64,000 nt of DNA from JAGQKC01 sp965223675 (GTDB lineage Bacteria > Nitrospirota > Nitrospiria > Nitrospirales > UBA8639), in assembly GCA_965223675.1 (NCBI GenBank), contig OZ245013.1:1054001-1118000 (forward strand), in the 5' to 3' direction. Positions 1-9,427 of this stretch are shown here, piece by piece. The notes under the pieces are model-generated. The model ran no database searches, was not told the origin of the DNA, and saw only the letters and a program-made list of their open reading frames with translations. Numbering within the stretch: position 1 is the first letter of the stretch; each line of letters begins with the position of its first letter. Made by a program: the position numbers and the translations under genes.

Positions 1-2132
1 GCGGGTAGATTGATGATAAACGTGGTGCCGCTTTCTAATTCACTTTTGACTTCAACATGTCCTTTGTGTTCCTGAATGATTTGGTAGGCAATCGCCAAGC
101 CTAATCCGGTGCCTTCATGTTCTTCACTGTGATGTTTCGTCGTAAAAAATGGATCAAAAATGTGCTCAAGGTCACCTTGAGCGATGCCAGCCCCAGTATC
201 GCGGACTTCAATCTGAACCCATCGCTCACTATCAGCCTGAGAAACCACATAGCTACGAACGGTGAGGGTTCCTCCCTTCGTGGACATGGCCTCGGTTGCG
301 TTTAAGAATAAGTTCAAGAGGACTTGTTTAATTTGCTGACGATCAACATGAACGGGAGGGAGATTTGGGCCTAGATCGGTTTCAATGACGACAATCTCAT
401 GAGAAGGGCGAATTCTTAAAGCATACAGACAGGACTCGACAATCTCATTGACATCCTCTAATTTTAAAAATGGTTCTGCTGGACGGGCATAATCCAAGAT
501 TTCTTTCGTCAACCGCTCGATTCGTAACACATCATCTTTCACGACCTGTCCAAATCGTAGAAGAAAGGTCTCATCGGTTGCACGCTCTGGGACTAAATCG
601 ACAAATGCCTTAATCGATGTGAGCGGATTGCGAATTTCATGAGCTAATCCTCCGGCCATGGTTTCTAAAGAACGCAAACGGTCAGTTCGTCTCACTAAAG
701 CCTGTGAACGTTTCAGTTCTTCATAGAGGAGTGCGTTATCCAGAGCAATGGATGCCTCGTGTGACAGGGACATCAAGAGATCAATATCCAGTGAAGTATA
801 GGAGGAACAAGAAACTTTCGGTCCAAGTGTACAAAAGCCGAATAAACGTCCTTTGCTAATTAAGGGAAGGCAGACTTCAATCGCCATCGATTCAAGAGTA
901 GCTTTGAGAGCTTGTAGCGAGGACGACTCGTGAGCGTCTTCGAATTCATCTCGTATTACCATGGCTTTCGAGGCGTTGAGATGCTTAGGCAAATCATCAT
1001 CGACGACGTGGCGTGAGAGCTGCTCTATATCTGTTGTGGCTCCAAATTGGGAGATTGGCAAAAAGCTTCCTTGTTCTCTATCTAATAAGTACAGGACGAC
1101 ATGTTGGATGCCCATGACTTGACCTAACATATACACAATCTCTCGTGCCAGTGGCTTCAACTTTAAATTTGTGACCAGCGACTTAGAAAACGTTGAAAGG
1201 GTTTGGTACATATCATGCCGTTCTCGAAATAATGTTTTGGCAACTGCCCTGTGCAGGTATGTCATGATGCGATAGGCAAGAATAATGAGCAAGGTGACAC
1301 TGACCAACAACACGACAGAAAATTCGAAGTTGATTGTTTGGAAATAGACTTGTTGCGCATAGAGAAATACCGCAAAAGCCGGCAAACAAATCACGGCTAA
1401 TGGAAAGAGGAACGTGACACTTTTTTCTATGGCCACAGTAAAATCAAAGATGCGATAGCGAATAAGCGCAAACGCCACTGTGACAAAGTATAAGCTGACA
1501 AGAATGTTTCCGTACGGTGGGAGTGTGATTCCGTACCACAATGGGAAATTTGTCGCACCGCCTCCCCAGCCGATCAATGAGCCGACGATGAGCACCAGGT
1601 ATTGATTCCGTCGAACTCCTCGCGTGTTTCGGTAGGCCTTGCCAAACAAATACGTGGCATAAGAAAGAGAGAATAAGAACCAAATAAGGAAAATTGGAAA
1701 GACAACACCCGCTCGTGGCCAGTAAGCAAATCCCATTTGTGCTTCAACTCTCTCAACCAACCAGGGAGTGCAGTCGAACAGGAGAAGCAAGAGGGTAAGC
1801 AGACTTCCACCGAGCAGCAATTGACGGTGTTTCTTGTAGAGTCCAAGGAACGTCACGACATGATATAAATGCGCAATTGGAATCAGAATGGCTCCCGCCA
1901 TTAACAACTGAACAAAAAGCTGAGCTATTTCTGCTGAGTCTGCTAAATGCCATGCGCAGTAAAAATAACTCCAAATCGAGAGACTTAAGCAATATAACCC
2001 AAAGGCCTGGTGTTTCAGGCTGTGAGGCGCACGGGAATATAAAAATAACCCAAGCCCGGACCCAAGGAGTCCATTCATGAGACCGCTGAAGGCGTAAAAG
2101 TTCATCTGAGGTTGGGGAAAACAAAAAATCAC
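1..2132 (-). CDS. Membrane sensor histidine kinase with GAF domain (3' end cut by window edge)
   Basis: Autophosphorylating sensor of a two-component system in the inner membrane; the signal and partner regulator are unknown. About 700 residues are visible. The first ~250 form a series of hydrophobic segments, followed by a GAF-like region (about 300-440). The H-box reads HEIRNPLTSIKAF, with the phosphoacceptor His near residue 489 counted from the ATG at 2105. The N-box (NLFLNATEAM), G1 (DTGAGI) and G2 (GTGLGLAI) of the ATPase domain follow, and the frame stays open to base 3. The end chosen is a GTG at 2132 with an AGAGG Shine-Dalgarno five bases upstream; the ATG at 2105 has no such site but is an alternative. 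The kinase core is NtrB/AtoS-like. No regulator gene lies on the visible side. Confidence 0.9.
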   Translation of the reverse strand, partial: MIFCFPQPQMNFYAFSGLMNGLLGSGLGLFLYSRAPHSLKHQAFGLYCLSLSIWSYFYCAWHLADSAEIAQLFVQLLMAGAILIPIAHLYHVVTFLGLYKKHRQLLLGGSLLTLLLLLFDCTPWLVERVEAQMGFAYWPRAGVVFPIFLIWFLFSLSYATYLFGKAYRNTRGVRRNQYLVLIVGSLIGWGGGATNFPLWYGITLPPYGNILVSLYFVTVAFALIRYRIFDFTVAIEKSVTFLFPLAVICLPAFAVFLYAQQVYFQTINFEFSVVLLVSVTLLIILAYRIMTYLHRAVAKTLFRERHDMYQTLSTFSKSLVTNLKLKPLAREIVYMLGQVMGIQHVVLYLLDREQGSFLPISQFGATTDIEQLSRHVVDDDLPKHLNASKAMVIRDEFEDAHESSSLQALKATLESMAIEVCLPLISKGRLFGFCTLGPKVSCSSYTSLDIDLLMSLSHEASIALDNALLYEELKRSQALVRRTDRLRSLETMAGGLAHEIRNPLTSIKAFVDLVPERATDETFLLRFGQVVKDDVLRIERLTKEILDYARPAEPFLKLEDVNEIVESCLYALRIRPSHEIVVIETDLGPNLPPVHVDRQQIKQVLLNLFLNATEAMSTKGGTLTVRSYVVSQADSERWVQIEVRDTGAGIAQGDLEHIFDPFFTTKHHSEEHEGTGLGLAIAYQIIQEHKGHVEVKSELESGTTFIINLP

Positions 2133-2445
2133 CCTTTCCTCTTCGAGTGAAACTCGAGTTGAAAAGGGATATTGGCTATCAATAAGGACGGATGAAGTCG
2201 GTAAAAATTGAGAGATGAATTTACTACATTATCACTCTCACGAGCACTTGCCAAGGGGGTGTGAGTCATCCGACATCCAACCATATAACTGCGTAGAAAT
2301 AGGCCAAATGACACAGAAACCTAATCTCTGATAATGACAACCAATCATGAGAGAATTGATGCCCCTCTCTAGCTCATGGTTGCTGCGGGTTTAACTGGAA
2401 TATGGCAAGGATGTGAACCGGGCAGGCCCGACGAATCGTAAGGTT
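2133..2445. other. Intergenic region between the fusion gene and the kinase
   Basis: No gene seen. A dyad (TCGAGT-GAA-ACTCGA) sits just upstream of the kinase start, near 2144-2158. A CGGGC/GCCCG hairpin at 2419-2430 lies just past the stop of the 2446-4758 gene, and outer GAAC/GTTC arms could extend it. It has no U-run, so it is at best a weak transcript end. Confidence 0.4.
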
Positions 2446-4758
2446 CTATGCAGCATTCGCCAAGGTTCTGGTTGAGAAAGCTGGTTTTGAAGATGAGGTA
2501 GAATTCTTCTTAATGACGGCGATGTAAGCTTGATTGGCAAAAGTACTATACACCATGGGTGTGAGAGTAGGGTCGGTCTCTTGTAATAGTTGTCCGAGTT
2601 CTTCTTTATCGTGAAATTGAAAAACTCCATCTCCTTCCGCTTGTCGAATTTTTCCAGAATTGCTTAGCAGACTTCTGGCTTCTTCAATTTCATCTACTCG
2701 AGTCGTTTCTTGAACAGAGTTTGTGTAGATGATCGAAAGGTCAGAGTTTGGCTTGAGGTTACTGAGAACTAAAGTCCCATTTGGTGCGAGGACTCGAAAG
2801 AGTTCTCGCAAGGTGGCTTTCGGATCCTTGAGATAACCAAGTACGAGGTTTGATACGATTTTATCAAATGTGTTGTCAGAGAATGGGAGTGGCTGATTTA
2901 AGTCGACACAAGAGAACGTACTAGTGATAGCCACATCGCTTGATGGTTGACGTGAAACGACTGTTTGAAAATTTTCTTGTGACTGCCGGAGTGCGGCAGG
3001 GACAAAATCAATTCCCACATACTGTACCTGTTTCGGCATCTTTTCTCGACGTGAGAGACTGTTAGATCGTTCGTGCAGATAGAAGAACGGAGCAAAGTTC
3101 CCATTGCCACAACCGGCATCGAGGATGGATTCGCCAGAGGAGACCGTTCCCATCAATCTCAACATGTGATCAAGCAACTGTTGATAGTCGCCATAGTTCA
3201 CAATATGATGGAAATGATCCAAGTAATCTTTCCAGAATTCTGAGAGCTGTTCGCTCATGAGCGATGCTTTCATGTGCTCCCGTTCTTTCTTATTCTGTAC
3301 TCCTATGGCTTTCCTTGTTGGCTCGATGAGTTCAATATTGGCCGTGGAAACCCCAAGGTAGTTTTGACAATGCCGCATAATCTGATGGTACACGTGTTTG
3401 GTCTTACGTGGGTTTTCGGTGATTCGATGGAGGCCTTCCGGAATCATGTACCAATCACGAAGCTGCTCACCTAAAGCCTCGGAAACCGTACTGACTGATT
3501 CGTGCCGGACCCATGCGTCACATTCAGCACTCACCATCAGAACGGGTGTACGGATTCGCGAAGCATCTTGAACCGTCGACAAAACATCAGAAAAGTTTTC
3601 GATTGTAGCATCCGCCAGCCAGTGACTAACAGCAACATCAAATCCCAGTACATTTGAAACCCCCTTTCTTTCACCTTTTTGATAATTTCCTACGAGATCT
3701 TCTTGATGAACGGCTTGAAGTGTTTGTTGAACATTAACAACCGGCGTAATAAGAACGAGGAAATCCACTGCTGTTCCACTTGCGATCGCTTTAAGGGCAA
3801 CTCTTCCACTTAGGCTTGTGGCCACTAGTCCACGTGTGCAATGAGACCATCTTTCGCTCACATAGTTGACGACTGTTTCGAGATCCTCACGCATGAGAGA
3901 TAAGGTCGTATTGACATGTTCTCCATCACTGATGCCAACATGATTGGTATGGTCATATCGAAGAACGTGAAACCCATTCGAGGCAAAATAGTAGGCCAAC
4001 ATAATGTATTCACGCTTTGTCTCTCCATAGCCAGGAGACAGAATAATGACCGGACTATCCGAAGCACGAGGCGTTAGGGGTGCATCGTGATAGGCGCGAA
4101 TCACTTGACCGTGTCGATTTGGAATTTCCAAGGGAGTGCTCACAATTTCCATATCTGACTGTTTAGCGATATTCAGGGTCGTTGGCTGAGAAATCTGAGC
4201 TTTCTTGAACTCAACTCGTTGTCGACTTGAGTCATGAGAAGAAACTGAAGAAAGCAATCGTTGAGGTGTCTTCATTTTCCATAAAGATTCTCCGGAGTCC
4301 AACGGATGTAAGGTGCCTCTCAAAAATGCGGAAGAGATCGGCAATAACGAATCTCTTAAGATTAATTTCAACCGCTGCCATCGAAGATCATCGAGACTGT
4401 CATAGGCGATAGTGAGTTGAACTGTTGACCAACGTCCAACGATTTCGTCTCCCAACGGAGTGATCTGTTCTATTTGACCAAGAATTTCAACACTAAACGC
4501 CGACGACTCAATATCAAGGTGAACCGATTGCGAAACAACGACCAACGGACATCCTTGTATCCTCATGTTCAAATTAGACCGAGTGAAATGTATTAAATTC
4601 CCTTCCCAGCAAACTCCAGTACCTTCAAGAGATACGGGAAGTGCATTGAGGCTATCCCACGAGGGTTTCTCATTGACTCTTCGAACTGGCGAATACACGT
4701 CCGATAGAATTTGGCTGCTCATTTGAGTCAAGGGATTTTGTGAAATAGTAGAATTCAT
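2446..4758 (-). CDS. Three-part protein: PilZ-like region, LuxD-type acyl hydrolase, SAM methyltransferase
   Basis: A 770-residue fusion. Residues ~40-150 are beta-rich and could be a degenerate PilZ domain (weak). Residues ~205-475 match the LuxD acyltransferase/thioesterase family, which releases fatty acids from acyl-ACP/CoA for bioluminescence. RYDHTNHVG resembles the LuxD segment RYDSLHHVG. The nucleophile is S317 in TSLSG, the acid D414 in ECDAW, and the base H444 in GLHRITENP. The linker ELIEPT also resembles LuxD. Residues ~500-755 are a class I methyltransferase with motif I ILDAGCGNGNF (545-555), an acidic GID strand, and a post-motif LRELFRVLAPNG. The ATG at 4758 has AGAGGTG five bases upstream. 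No luxA, B, C or E genes are nearby, so light production is not implied. A lipid or acyl-ester role is inference. Confidence 0.85.
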   Translation of the reverse strand: MNSTISQNPLTQMSSQILSDVYSPVRRVNEKPSWDSLNALPVSLEGTGVCWEGNLIHFTRSNLNMRIQGCPLVVVSQSVHLDIESSAFSVEILGQIEQITPLGDEIVGRWSTVQLTIAYDSLDDLRWQRLKLILRDSLLPISSAFLRGTLHPLDSGESLWKMKTPQRLLSSVSSHDSSRQRVEFKKAQISQPTTLNIAKQSDMEIVSTPLEIPNRHGQVIRAYHDAPLTPRASDSPVIILSPGYGETKREYIMLAYYFASNGFHVLRYDHTNHVGISDGEHVNTTLSLMREDLETVVNYVSERWSHCTRGLVATSLSGRVALKAIASGTAVDFLVLITPVVNVQQTLQAVHQEDLVGNYQKGERKGVSNVLGFDVAVSHWLADATIENFSDVLSTVQDASRIRTPVLMVSAECDAWVRHESVSTVSEALGEQLRDWYMIPEGLHRITENPRKTKHVYHQIMRHCQNYLGVSTANIELIEPTRKAIGVQNKKEREHMKASLMSEQLSEFWKDYLDHFHHIVNYGDYQQLLDHMLRLMGTVSSGESILDAGCGNGNFAPFFYLHERSNSLSRREKMPKQVQYVGIDFVPAALRQSQENFQTVVSRQPSSDVAITSTFSCVDLNQPLPFSDNTFDKIVSNLVLGYLKDPKATLRELFRVLAPNGTLVLSNLKPNSDLSIIYTNSVQETTRVDEIEEARSLLSNSGKIRQAEGDGVFQFHDKEELGQLLQETDPTLTPMVYSTFANQAYIAVIKKNSTSSSKPAFSTRTLANAA

Positions 4759-5245
4759 GTCCGCACCTCTAATTTGTATTTGAGTGAATATACTTAATAT
4801 TTTTTACGTGTATTTTTGGCAGAACCAATCCACTGGCAGAGTCTTCTGCCCCGAGAATTCACGGGTCTCTGTTAGAATTTTATTTGGAAATCAAAAAACT
4901 CTAATCACGTATTGCGTACATTCTCTCCACTTTTTGCGTGTATTTTTTCAGATGAAGTGGGAAGAGAATGTTTGCATATTCCTGTCATACAGCAACCTCT
5001 ATGCCAGTCTAAAATTTTTTAAATGAACATTGACACACTGCCAAATTCTTGATGATTACAGGGAATTTTTTGCCTAAAAGGATACTTTGTTCTCTTTTAC
5101 GAAGGATGGAAGCGGCCCACATCTGTCGAGATCATGACAAGATCGTGCTGCGCTCGTTGTGGTATTTGACATCTTTCTACGGATCTTCCATTGACTCACT
5201 ACTGGCGGATCCCTAGAATTTGAAAAACTTCATTAGGAGGGCTTC
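4759..5245. promoter_or_regulatory. AT-rich divergent intergenic region (487 bp)
   Basis: No gene is supported here. It holds the upstream signals of two divergent genes. A perfect dyad GGCAGA-GTCT-TCTGCC lies at 4835-4850. A 17-bp direct repeat, TTTTT(A/G)CGTGTATTTTT, occurs at 4801-4817 and 4931-4947, exactly 130 bp apart. An AGGAGG ribosome site at 5235-5240 serves the gene starting at 5246. No clear -35/-10 pair was chosen. Confidence 0.4.
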
Positions 5246-7345
5246 ATGATGAACGATGCGAGCCAACCCATCCGTAATGTTGCTCTTGTTTCTGCTCCAG
5301 GTTCCGGTAAAACCATCTTGAGTGAGGCGCTGGCTTTTACGGCCAAGGCGATCGACTCTATGGGCTCCACCGCCAAAGGAAACACCATTTCTGACTTTGA
5401 GCTTGAAGAAATTCATCGACATCATTCGGTCAGCTCATCGTTATTGCAATTTGAATGGAATGAGACACGCATCAATCTCATTGATACTCCAGGTTCCTTA
5501 GATTTTTTTAGCGATGTAAAGTCGTGCCTAGGAGCAGTGGATAGCGTCGTGATGGTTCTTGATGCGAATGGCGGGATTAAGAGTGAATTAGAAAAGGCGT
5601 GGGATCTCATTCAGGAATTAGGTTTACCCTGTCTCCTCTTTATTAATGGACTGGATAAAGAACGTTCAGACTTTTCTAGAGCTCTGGAAGAATGCTGCCA
5701 AACGATGGGAATTAATGGAGTTCCACTTTCGATACCAGTAGGAAAAGAAAAGCAGTTGTCAGGAGTGATTGACCTCATTCATCGAACGATGATTTCCTCA
5801 AATTTCAGTGCTCCCAAAATTCAGAAGCAAGAGATTCCTCAGGAGATTATTCCTCAAACCGATGACGTTCGTCGTCAATTAATTGAAAAAATTGCTGAGA
5901 CAAATGATCAGCTAGTCGAAAAGTATTTGACAGAGGGGGATCTCAGCCAAGAGGAAATTGTCGAAGGTTTAACATTTGGAACGCTCGAAGGCAAACTCAT
6001 ACCGATATTGTGCGGATCTGCCCTCAATAATATTGGAACTTCATTAATTTTGGATGCGATCAGTAGCTATTTACCTTCTCCAGAAGATTGGGCACACGTA
6101 CATCCCATCAGTGGGAAAGACCCACATACGGGTGAAACTCTCACTCGCGAGGGACAGTCAACAGAGCCATTTTCCGCAAAAGTTTTTAAGACGACGATTG
6201 ATCCGTTCATGGGACGTCTCACCTATATTCGAGTTCATTCTGGTTCATTACAAGCTGATTCAGGATTTTTTAACGTGACGCAAGGTTCCAAAGAAAAGGG
6301 CGGTCATATTTTTTTCGCATTAGGAAAAAAGTTCACTTCCATGAAAAGTATATGTGCGGGAGATATAGCCGCTATTGGAAAACTGAAAGATACGCAGACT
6401 GGGGATACCTTGTGTGAAGAAAAACATCAAATTCAGTTTTTGCCTCCAAAGTTTATACGACCGGTTATGTCATTTGCCCTCGAACCGAAAAGTAAAAATG
6501 ATATCGATAAGGTGAGCGTCGGACTTCATAAACTTGTCGAAGAAGATCCATCATTAGAATTTTTACGAAATGAAGAAACAAAAGAAATGCTCATTAGCGG
6601 GGTAGGCCAGACTCACATTGATGTGACCCTTGAGAAGTTAAAGAGAAAATATGGTGTTGAGGTGAATCTGAATACTCCGAAAATTCCTTACAAGGAAACG
6701 ATTCAGCGTATGGCTCAGGCACAGGGAAAGTACAAGAAGCAAACGGGCGGGCATGGACAATACGGGGATTGTTGGCTTCAGCTTGAGCCTCTGCCTCGCG
6801 GATCAGGTTTTGAGTTTCAGAATAAAATCGTTGGAGGCGTCATCCCTCGTAATTTTATTCCTGCCGTGGAAAAAGGCGTCATCGAGGCCATGCAACATGG
6901 AACCGTGGCCGGCTTTCCTGTCGTGGATGTTCGAGTGACTGTCTACGATGGGTCCCACCATCCGGTAGATTCTTCTGAAATGGCATTCAAAGTAGCGGGG
7001 TCTATGGGCTTTAAAAAAGCCATGGAGTCTGCTCTTCCGACATTGCTTGAACCGATCATGCATGTAGAGGTGACCGTTCCTGATGAAATGGTGGGAACCA
7101 TCATTGGGGACCTCAATGCTCGACGCGGGCGAATTCAAGGGATGTCAACAAAAGGTCATCATCAAATCGTTAAAACGTTGATTCCTCTTGCTGAAATTCT
7201 GCAATACGCGCCCGCCCTGACATCCATGACTGCCGGAAAGGGAAGCTATGTGATGGAATTTTCAGGATATGAAGAGGTGCCGCGAGAGAATACTCACAAA
7301 ATTATCGACGAACACAAGAAGGAAATGGTGGCGGTGTCATCCTAG
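5246..7345 (+). CDS. Elongation factor G-like GTPase (EF-G paralogue)
   Basis: Translational GTPase of the EF-G-like (FusA2) group, 699 residues, close to EF-G length. The G1 loop is APGSGKT (17-23) rather than the AHIDAGKT type of housekeeping EF-G. G3 is DTPG (80-83) and G4 is NGLD (134-137) in place of NKMD. The RGIT effector motif is absent, with HRHHSVSSS in its place. Domain IV contains GGHGQYGD, and domain V follows with the GxxxGDLNxRRG stretch. These changes fit the EF-G paralogues found beside a true fusA; whether it supports translocation or only recycling or a stress role cannot be told. The start at 5246 has AGGAGG five bases upstream; a second ATG follows at once. It stands alone, convergent with the protease gene. 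Confidence 0.9.
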   Translation: MMNDASQPIRNVALVSAPGSGKTILSEALAFTAKAIDSMGSTAKGNTISDFELEEIHRHHSVSSSLLQFEWNETRINLIDTPGSLDFFSDVKSCLGAVDSVVMVLDANGGIKSELEKAWDLIQELGLPCLLFINGLDKERSDFSRALEECCQTMGINGVPLSIPVGKEKQLSGVIDLIHRTMISSNFSAPKIQKQEIPQEIIPQTDDVRRQLIEKIAETNDQLVEKYLTEGDLSQEEIVEGLTFGTLEGKLIPILCGSALNNIGTSLILDAISSYLPSPEDWAHVHPISGKDPHTGETLTREGQSTEPFSAKVFKTTIDPFMGRLTYIRVHSGSLQADSGFFNVTQGSKEKGGHIFFALGKKFTSMKSICAGDIAAIGKLKDTQTGDTLCEEKHQIQFLPPKFIRPVMSFALEPKSKNDIDKVSVGLHKLVEEDPSLEFLRNEETKEMLISGVGQTHIDVTLEKLKRKYGVEVNLNTPKIPYKETIQRMAQAQGKYKKQTGGHGQYGDCWLQLEPLPRGSGFEFQNKIVGGVIPRNFIPAVEKGVIEAMQHGTVAGFPVVDVRVTVYDGSHHPVDSSEMAFKVAGSMGFKKAMESALPTLLEPIMHVEVTVPDEMVGTIIGDLNARRGRIQGMSTKGHHQIVKTLIPLAEILQYAPALTSMTAGKGSYVMEFSGYEEVPRENTHKIIDEHKKEMVAVSS

Positions 7346-7373
7346 AGAAACCACTCAGAAACATTGCCTGCTG

Positions 7374-8762
7374 TCATTGCAGAGTTTTCAGAACTACGAA
7401 GAACGCACGGTCTTTGCGGACAACGCGCAAGAGGATGGTTTCGCCCGGAGTGACGCGCTCGAGTGCTTCTGAAAATTGGCTAACCGACCTCACCTCTTGC
7501 CGATTGACTTCTTTGATCAGATCTCCTTCTTTTAACCCTTCTGAATGAGCTAAACTTCCGCGTTCGACTCGTGATACTAACACTCCAGTAGCGTCCTGAA
7601 GCTCAAATTTTTCAGCCAAGGCCGCAGTGACTGCTTGGACATCGATGCCGAGAGTCACATCGGATTTGTGCAAAGGGAGTGAAGCCACAATAGGCTTTTC
7701 CTCTCGCTCTCCCATCGCCACCTCGATTGTCGACAGTATGCCATCACGAATGACCTCGACCATCGCAGTCTCTCCAGGACCGACTTGAGCCACGAGGCGA
7801 GACAATTGATTGGGCGTGTTGACTGGTGTTTCGCCAATCGTCGTAATGATGTCGCCTGGTCGAATCCCAGCTAGGTGCGCAGGCTCACCTTCAAAGACCT
7901 CGTTGACAAGCACTCCTATACCTTCCTGGGCTTGAAATTTCTTGGCCAGTTCAGATGTTATCGGTTGAATACCCACGCCAAGCCATCCACGCACGACACG
8001 TCCATGGGAACGCAGTTGCCCAACAATACGTGCGACCATATTTGAAGGAATGGAAAATCCTATTCCTTGCGCCATATGAATAATCGCAGTATTTATTCCA
8101 ACGACTTCACCTCGCAAATTAAACAAAGGACCACCAGAATTCCCGGGATTAATCGCGGCGTCGGTTTGTAGGAAATTCTCATATTTCGAGAGGTTGAGTC
8201 GTTCACGACCAATACCGCTAATCACGCCAAGTGTCACAGTTCGATCCAATCCTAAGGGATTTCCTACAGCTAATACCCACTGTCCGACTTTCAAGATCGA
8301 TGAATTTCCAAACACGGCATTCGGAAATGTTCGATCAGCCTCCACTTTCAACAAGGCAATATCCGTGTCTTTATCTCGGCCGATGACTTTCGCAAATACT
8401 TTAGTCTTATCAGACAACCGGACCTCAGCCTCAGTGGTATTTTCTCCGATGACATGATTATTGGTCACGATAAAACCGTCATCGCTGATAATCACACCAG
8501 AACCCGTTCCAGGCACACGTGGCATCCCTTGGCGTGACAAGCCGCGTGAAGTTCCAATTTTTCGAATCGGTGCAATGTTGACGACGGTAGGTGTGACTCG
8601 CTCAGCTAATGCGGCTATGGAGTTCTGAATATCTTCGAGAACCTGAAGCCCTCGAAGTTCTGATTCATTCCTCGGGGCATCACTTAGAGCATTGTTGAAG
8701 TGGAGCAACATAAACATACTAAGAAAAAAAAATATTTTGAGCTGACTGTAAGGAAAATTCAT
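7374..8762 (-). CDS. Do/HtrA-type periplasmic serine protease with two PDZ domains
   Basis: Periplasmic quality-control protease of the DegP/DegQ/MucD family, 462 residues. A hydrophobic N-terminal segment (8-26) is a likely signal peptide. The trypsin-like domain carries the triad His103 (TNNHV), Asp134 (DTDIALL) and Ser209 (GNSGGP). Two PDZ domains follow, at about 245-335 and 370-455, each with a substrate-loop region and a GDxI motif. The gene follows plsY by about 30 bp on the same strand and is convergent with the EF-G paralogue. No sigma-E or Cpx site was recognised. Which Deg subtype it is cannot be settled from sequence alone. Confidence 0.93.
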   Translation of the reverse strand: MNFPYSQLKIFFFLSMFMLLHFNNALSDAPRNESELRGLQVLEDIQNSIAALAERVTPTVVNIAPIRKIGTSRGLSRQGMPRVPGTGSGVIISDDGFIVTNNHVIGENTTEAEVRLSDKTKVFAKVIGRDKDTDIALLKVEADRTFPNAVFGNSSILKVGQWVLAVGNPLGLDRTVTLGVISGIGRERLNLSKYENFLQTDAAINPGNSGGPLFNLRGEVVGINTAIIHMAQGIGFSIPSNMVARIVGQLRSHGRVVRGWLGVGIQPITSELAKKFQAQEGIGVLVNEVFEGEPAHLAGIRPGDIITTIGETPVNTPNQLSRLVAQVGPGETAMVEVIRDGILSTIEVAMGEREEKPIVASLPLHKSDVTLGIDVQAVTAALAEKFELQDATGVLVSRVERGSLAHSEGLKEGDLIKEVNRQEVRSVSQFSEALERVTPGETILLRVVRKDRAFFVVLKTLQ

Positions 8763-8794
8763 AAAATTATAAATGTCTGATAAGTAATATTATG

Positions 8795-9406
8795 TCAACT
8801 AGAGTGTGTTTCCAGCTTCCCTTCCGTTCCGGCCATGAGCCTTTGCATATTTTCTTTATGACGAAAGAGTACCACAAGACTGATACCGCAGCAGGCAAGG
8901 ACAAATGACTGTGACTTGGAGAAAACAAACATAGCAAAAATTGGTAGTGTCAGAAAGGCTCCAATTGCGCCACCTGATGAATATCGAAAGACGCCAACCA
9001 TCAGCAACCAAACCGCGGTTACTGATAGGCCGATGGCTAAATCTAAACCTCCTAATGCACCTAGAGCTGTGGCGACGCCTTTACCGCCTTGGAACTTCAG
9101 GAATATCGGGAAAATATGACCTAAAATTACGGCCAGGGCCACGAACAATACTTCAAGTTCATTGTGAAGTATTTGCTGCGCAATCCACAAAACAAGAAAT
9201 CCCTTCCCGGTATCTCCAAGCAGCGTCATGATTCCAGCTTTTCTTCCTGAACTTCGCAATACATTCGTAAAGCCAATATTGCCGCTTCCCGTGGTCCGAG
9301 GGTCTTGGGTTTGGCATAGCTTTGACGCAAGAAGACCAAAAGGAATTGTTCCAACAAGATATGCAGCAACTAATATAATGGTGAACGATGTCCAATCTAG
9401 GTCCAT
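8795..9406 (-). CDS. plsY: Acyl-phosphate:glycerol-3-phosphate acyltransferase PlsY
   Basis: Inner-membrane enzyme that makes 1-acyl-glycerol-3-phosphate from acyl-phosphate, the first step of phospholipid synthesis. At 203 residues with several membrane segments it has the family length. Signature loops are present: GSGNIGFTNVLR, the GDTGKG loop, and the glycine-rich FQGGKGVATALG. It lies 21 bp downstream of pgsA, which uses the CDP-diacylglycerol made later in the same pathway, so the two are probably co-transcribed. Confidence 0.95.
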   Translation of the reverse strand: MDLDWTSFTIILVAAYLVGTIPFGLLASKLCQTQDPRTTGSGNIGFTNVLRSSGRKAGIMTLLGDTGKGFLVLWIAQQILHNELEVLFVALAVILGHIFPIFLKFQGGKGVATALGALGGLDLAIGLSVTAVWLLMVGVFRYSSGGAIGAFLTLPIFAMFVFSKSQSFVLACCGISLVVLFRHKENMQRLMAGTEGKLETHSS

Positions 9407-9427
9407 ATGCGAGAATCCATATAACTT

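Noticed and set aside
4835..4850. Sigma-54 promoter
   Set aside because: GG to GC spacing is 11, not 10, and the motif is a symmetric dyad.
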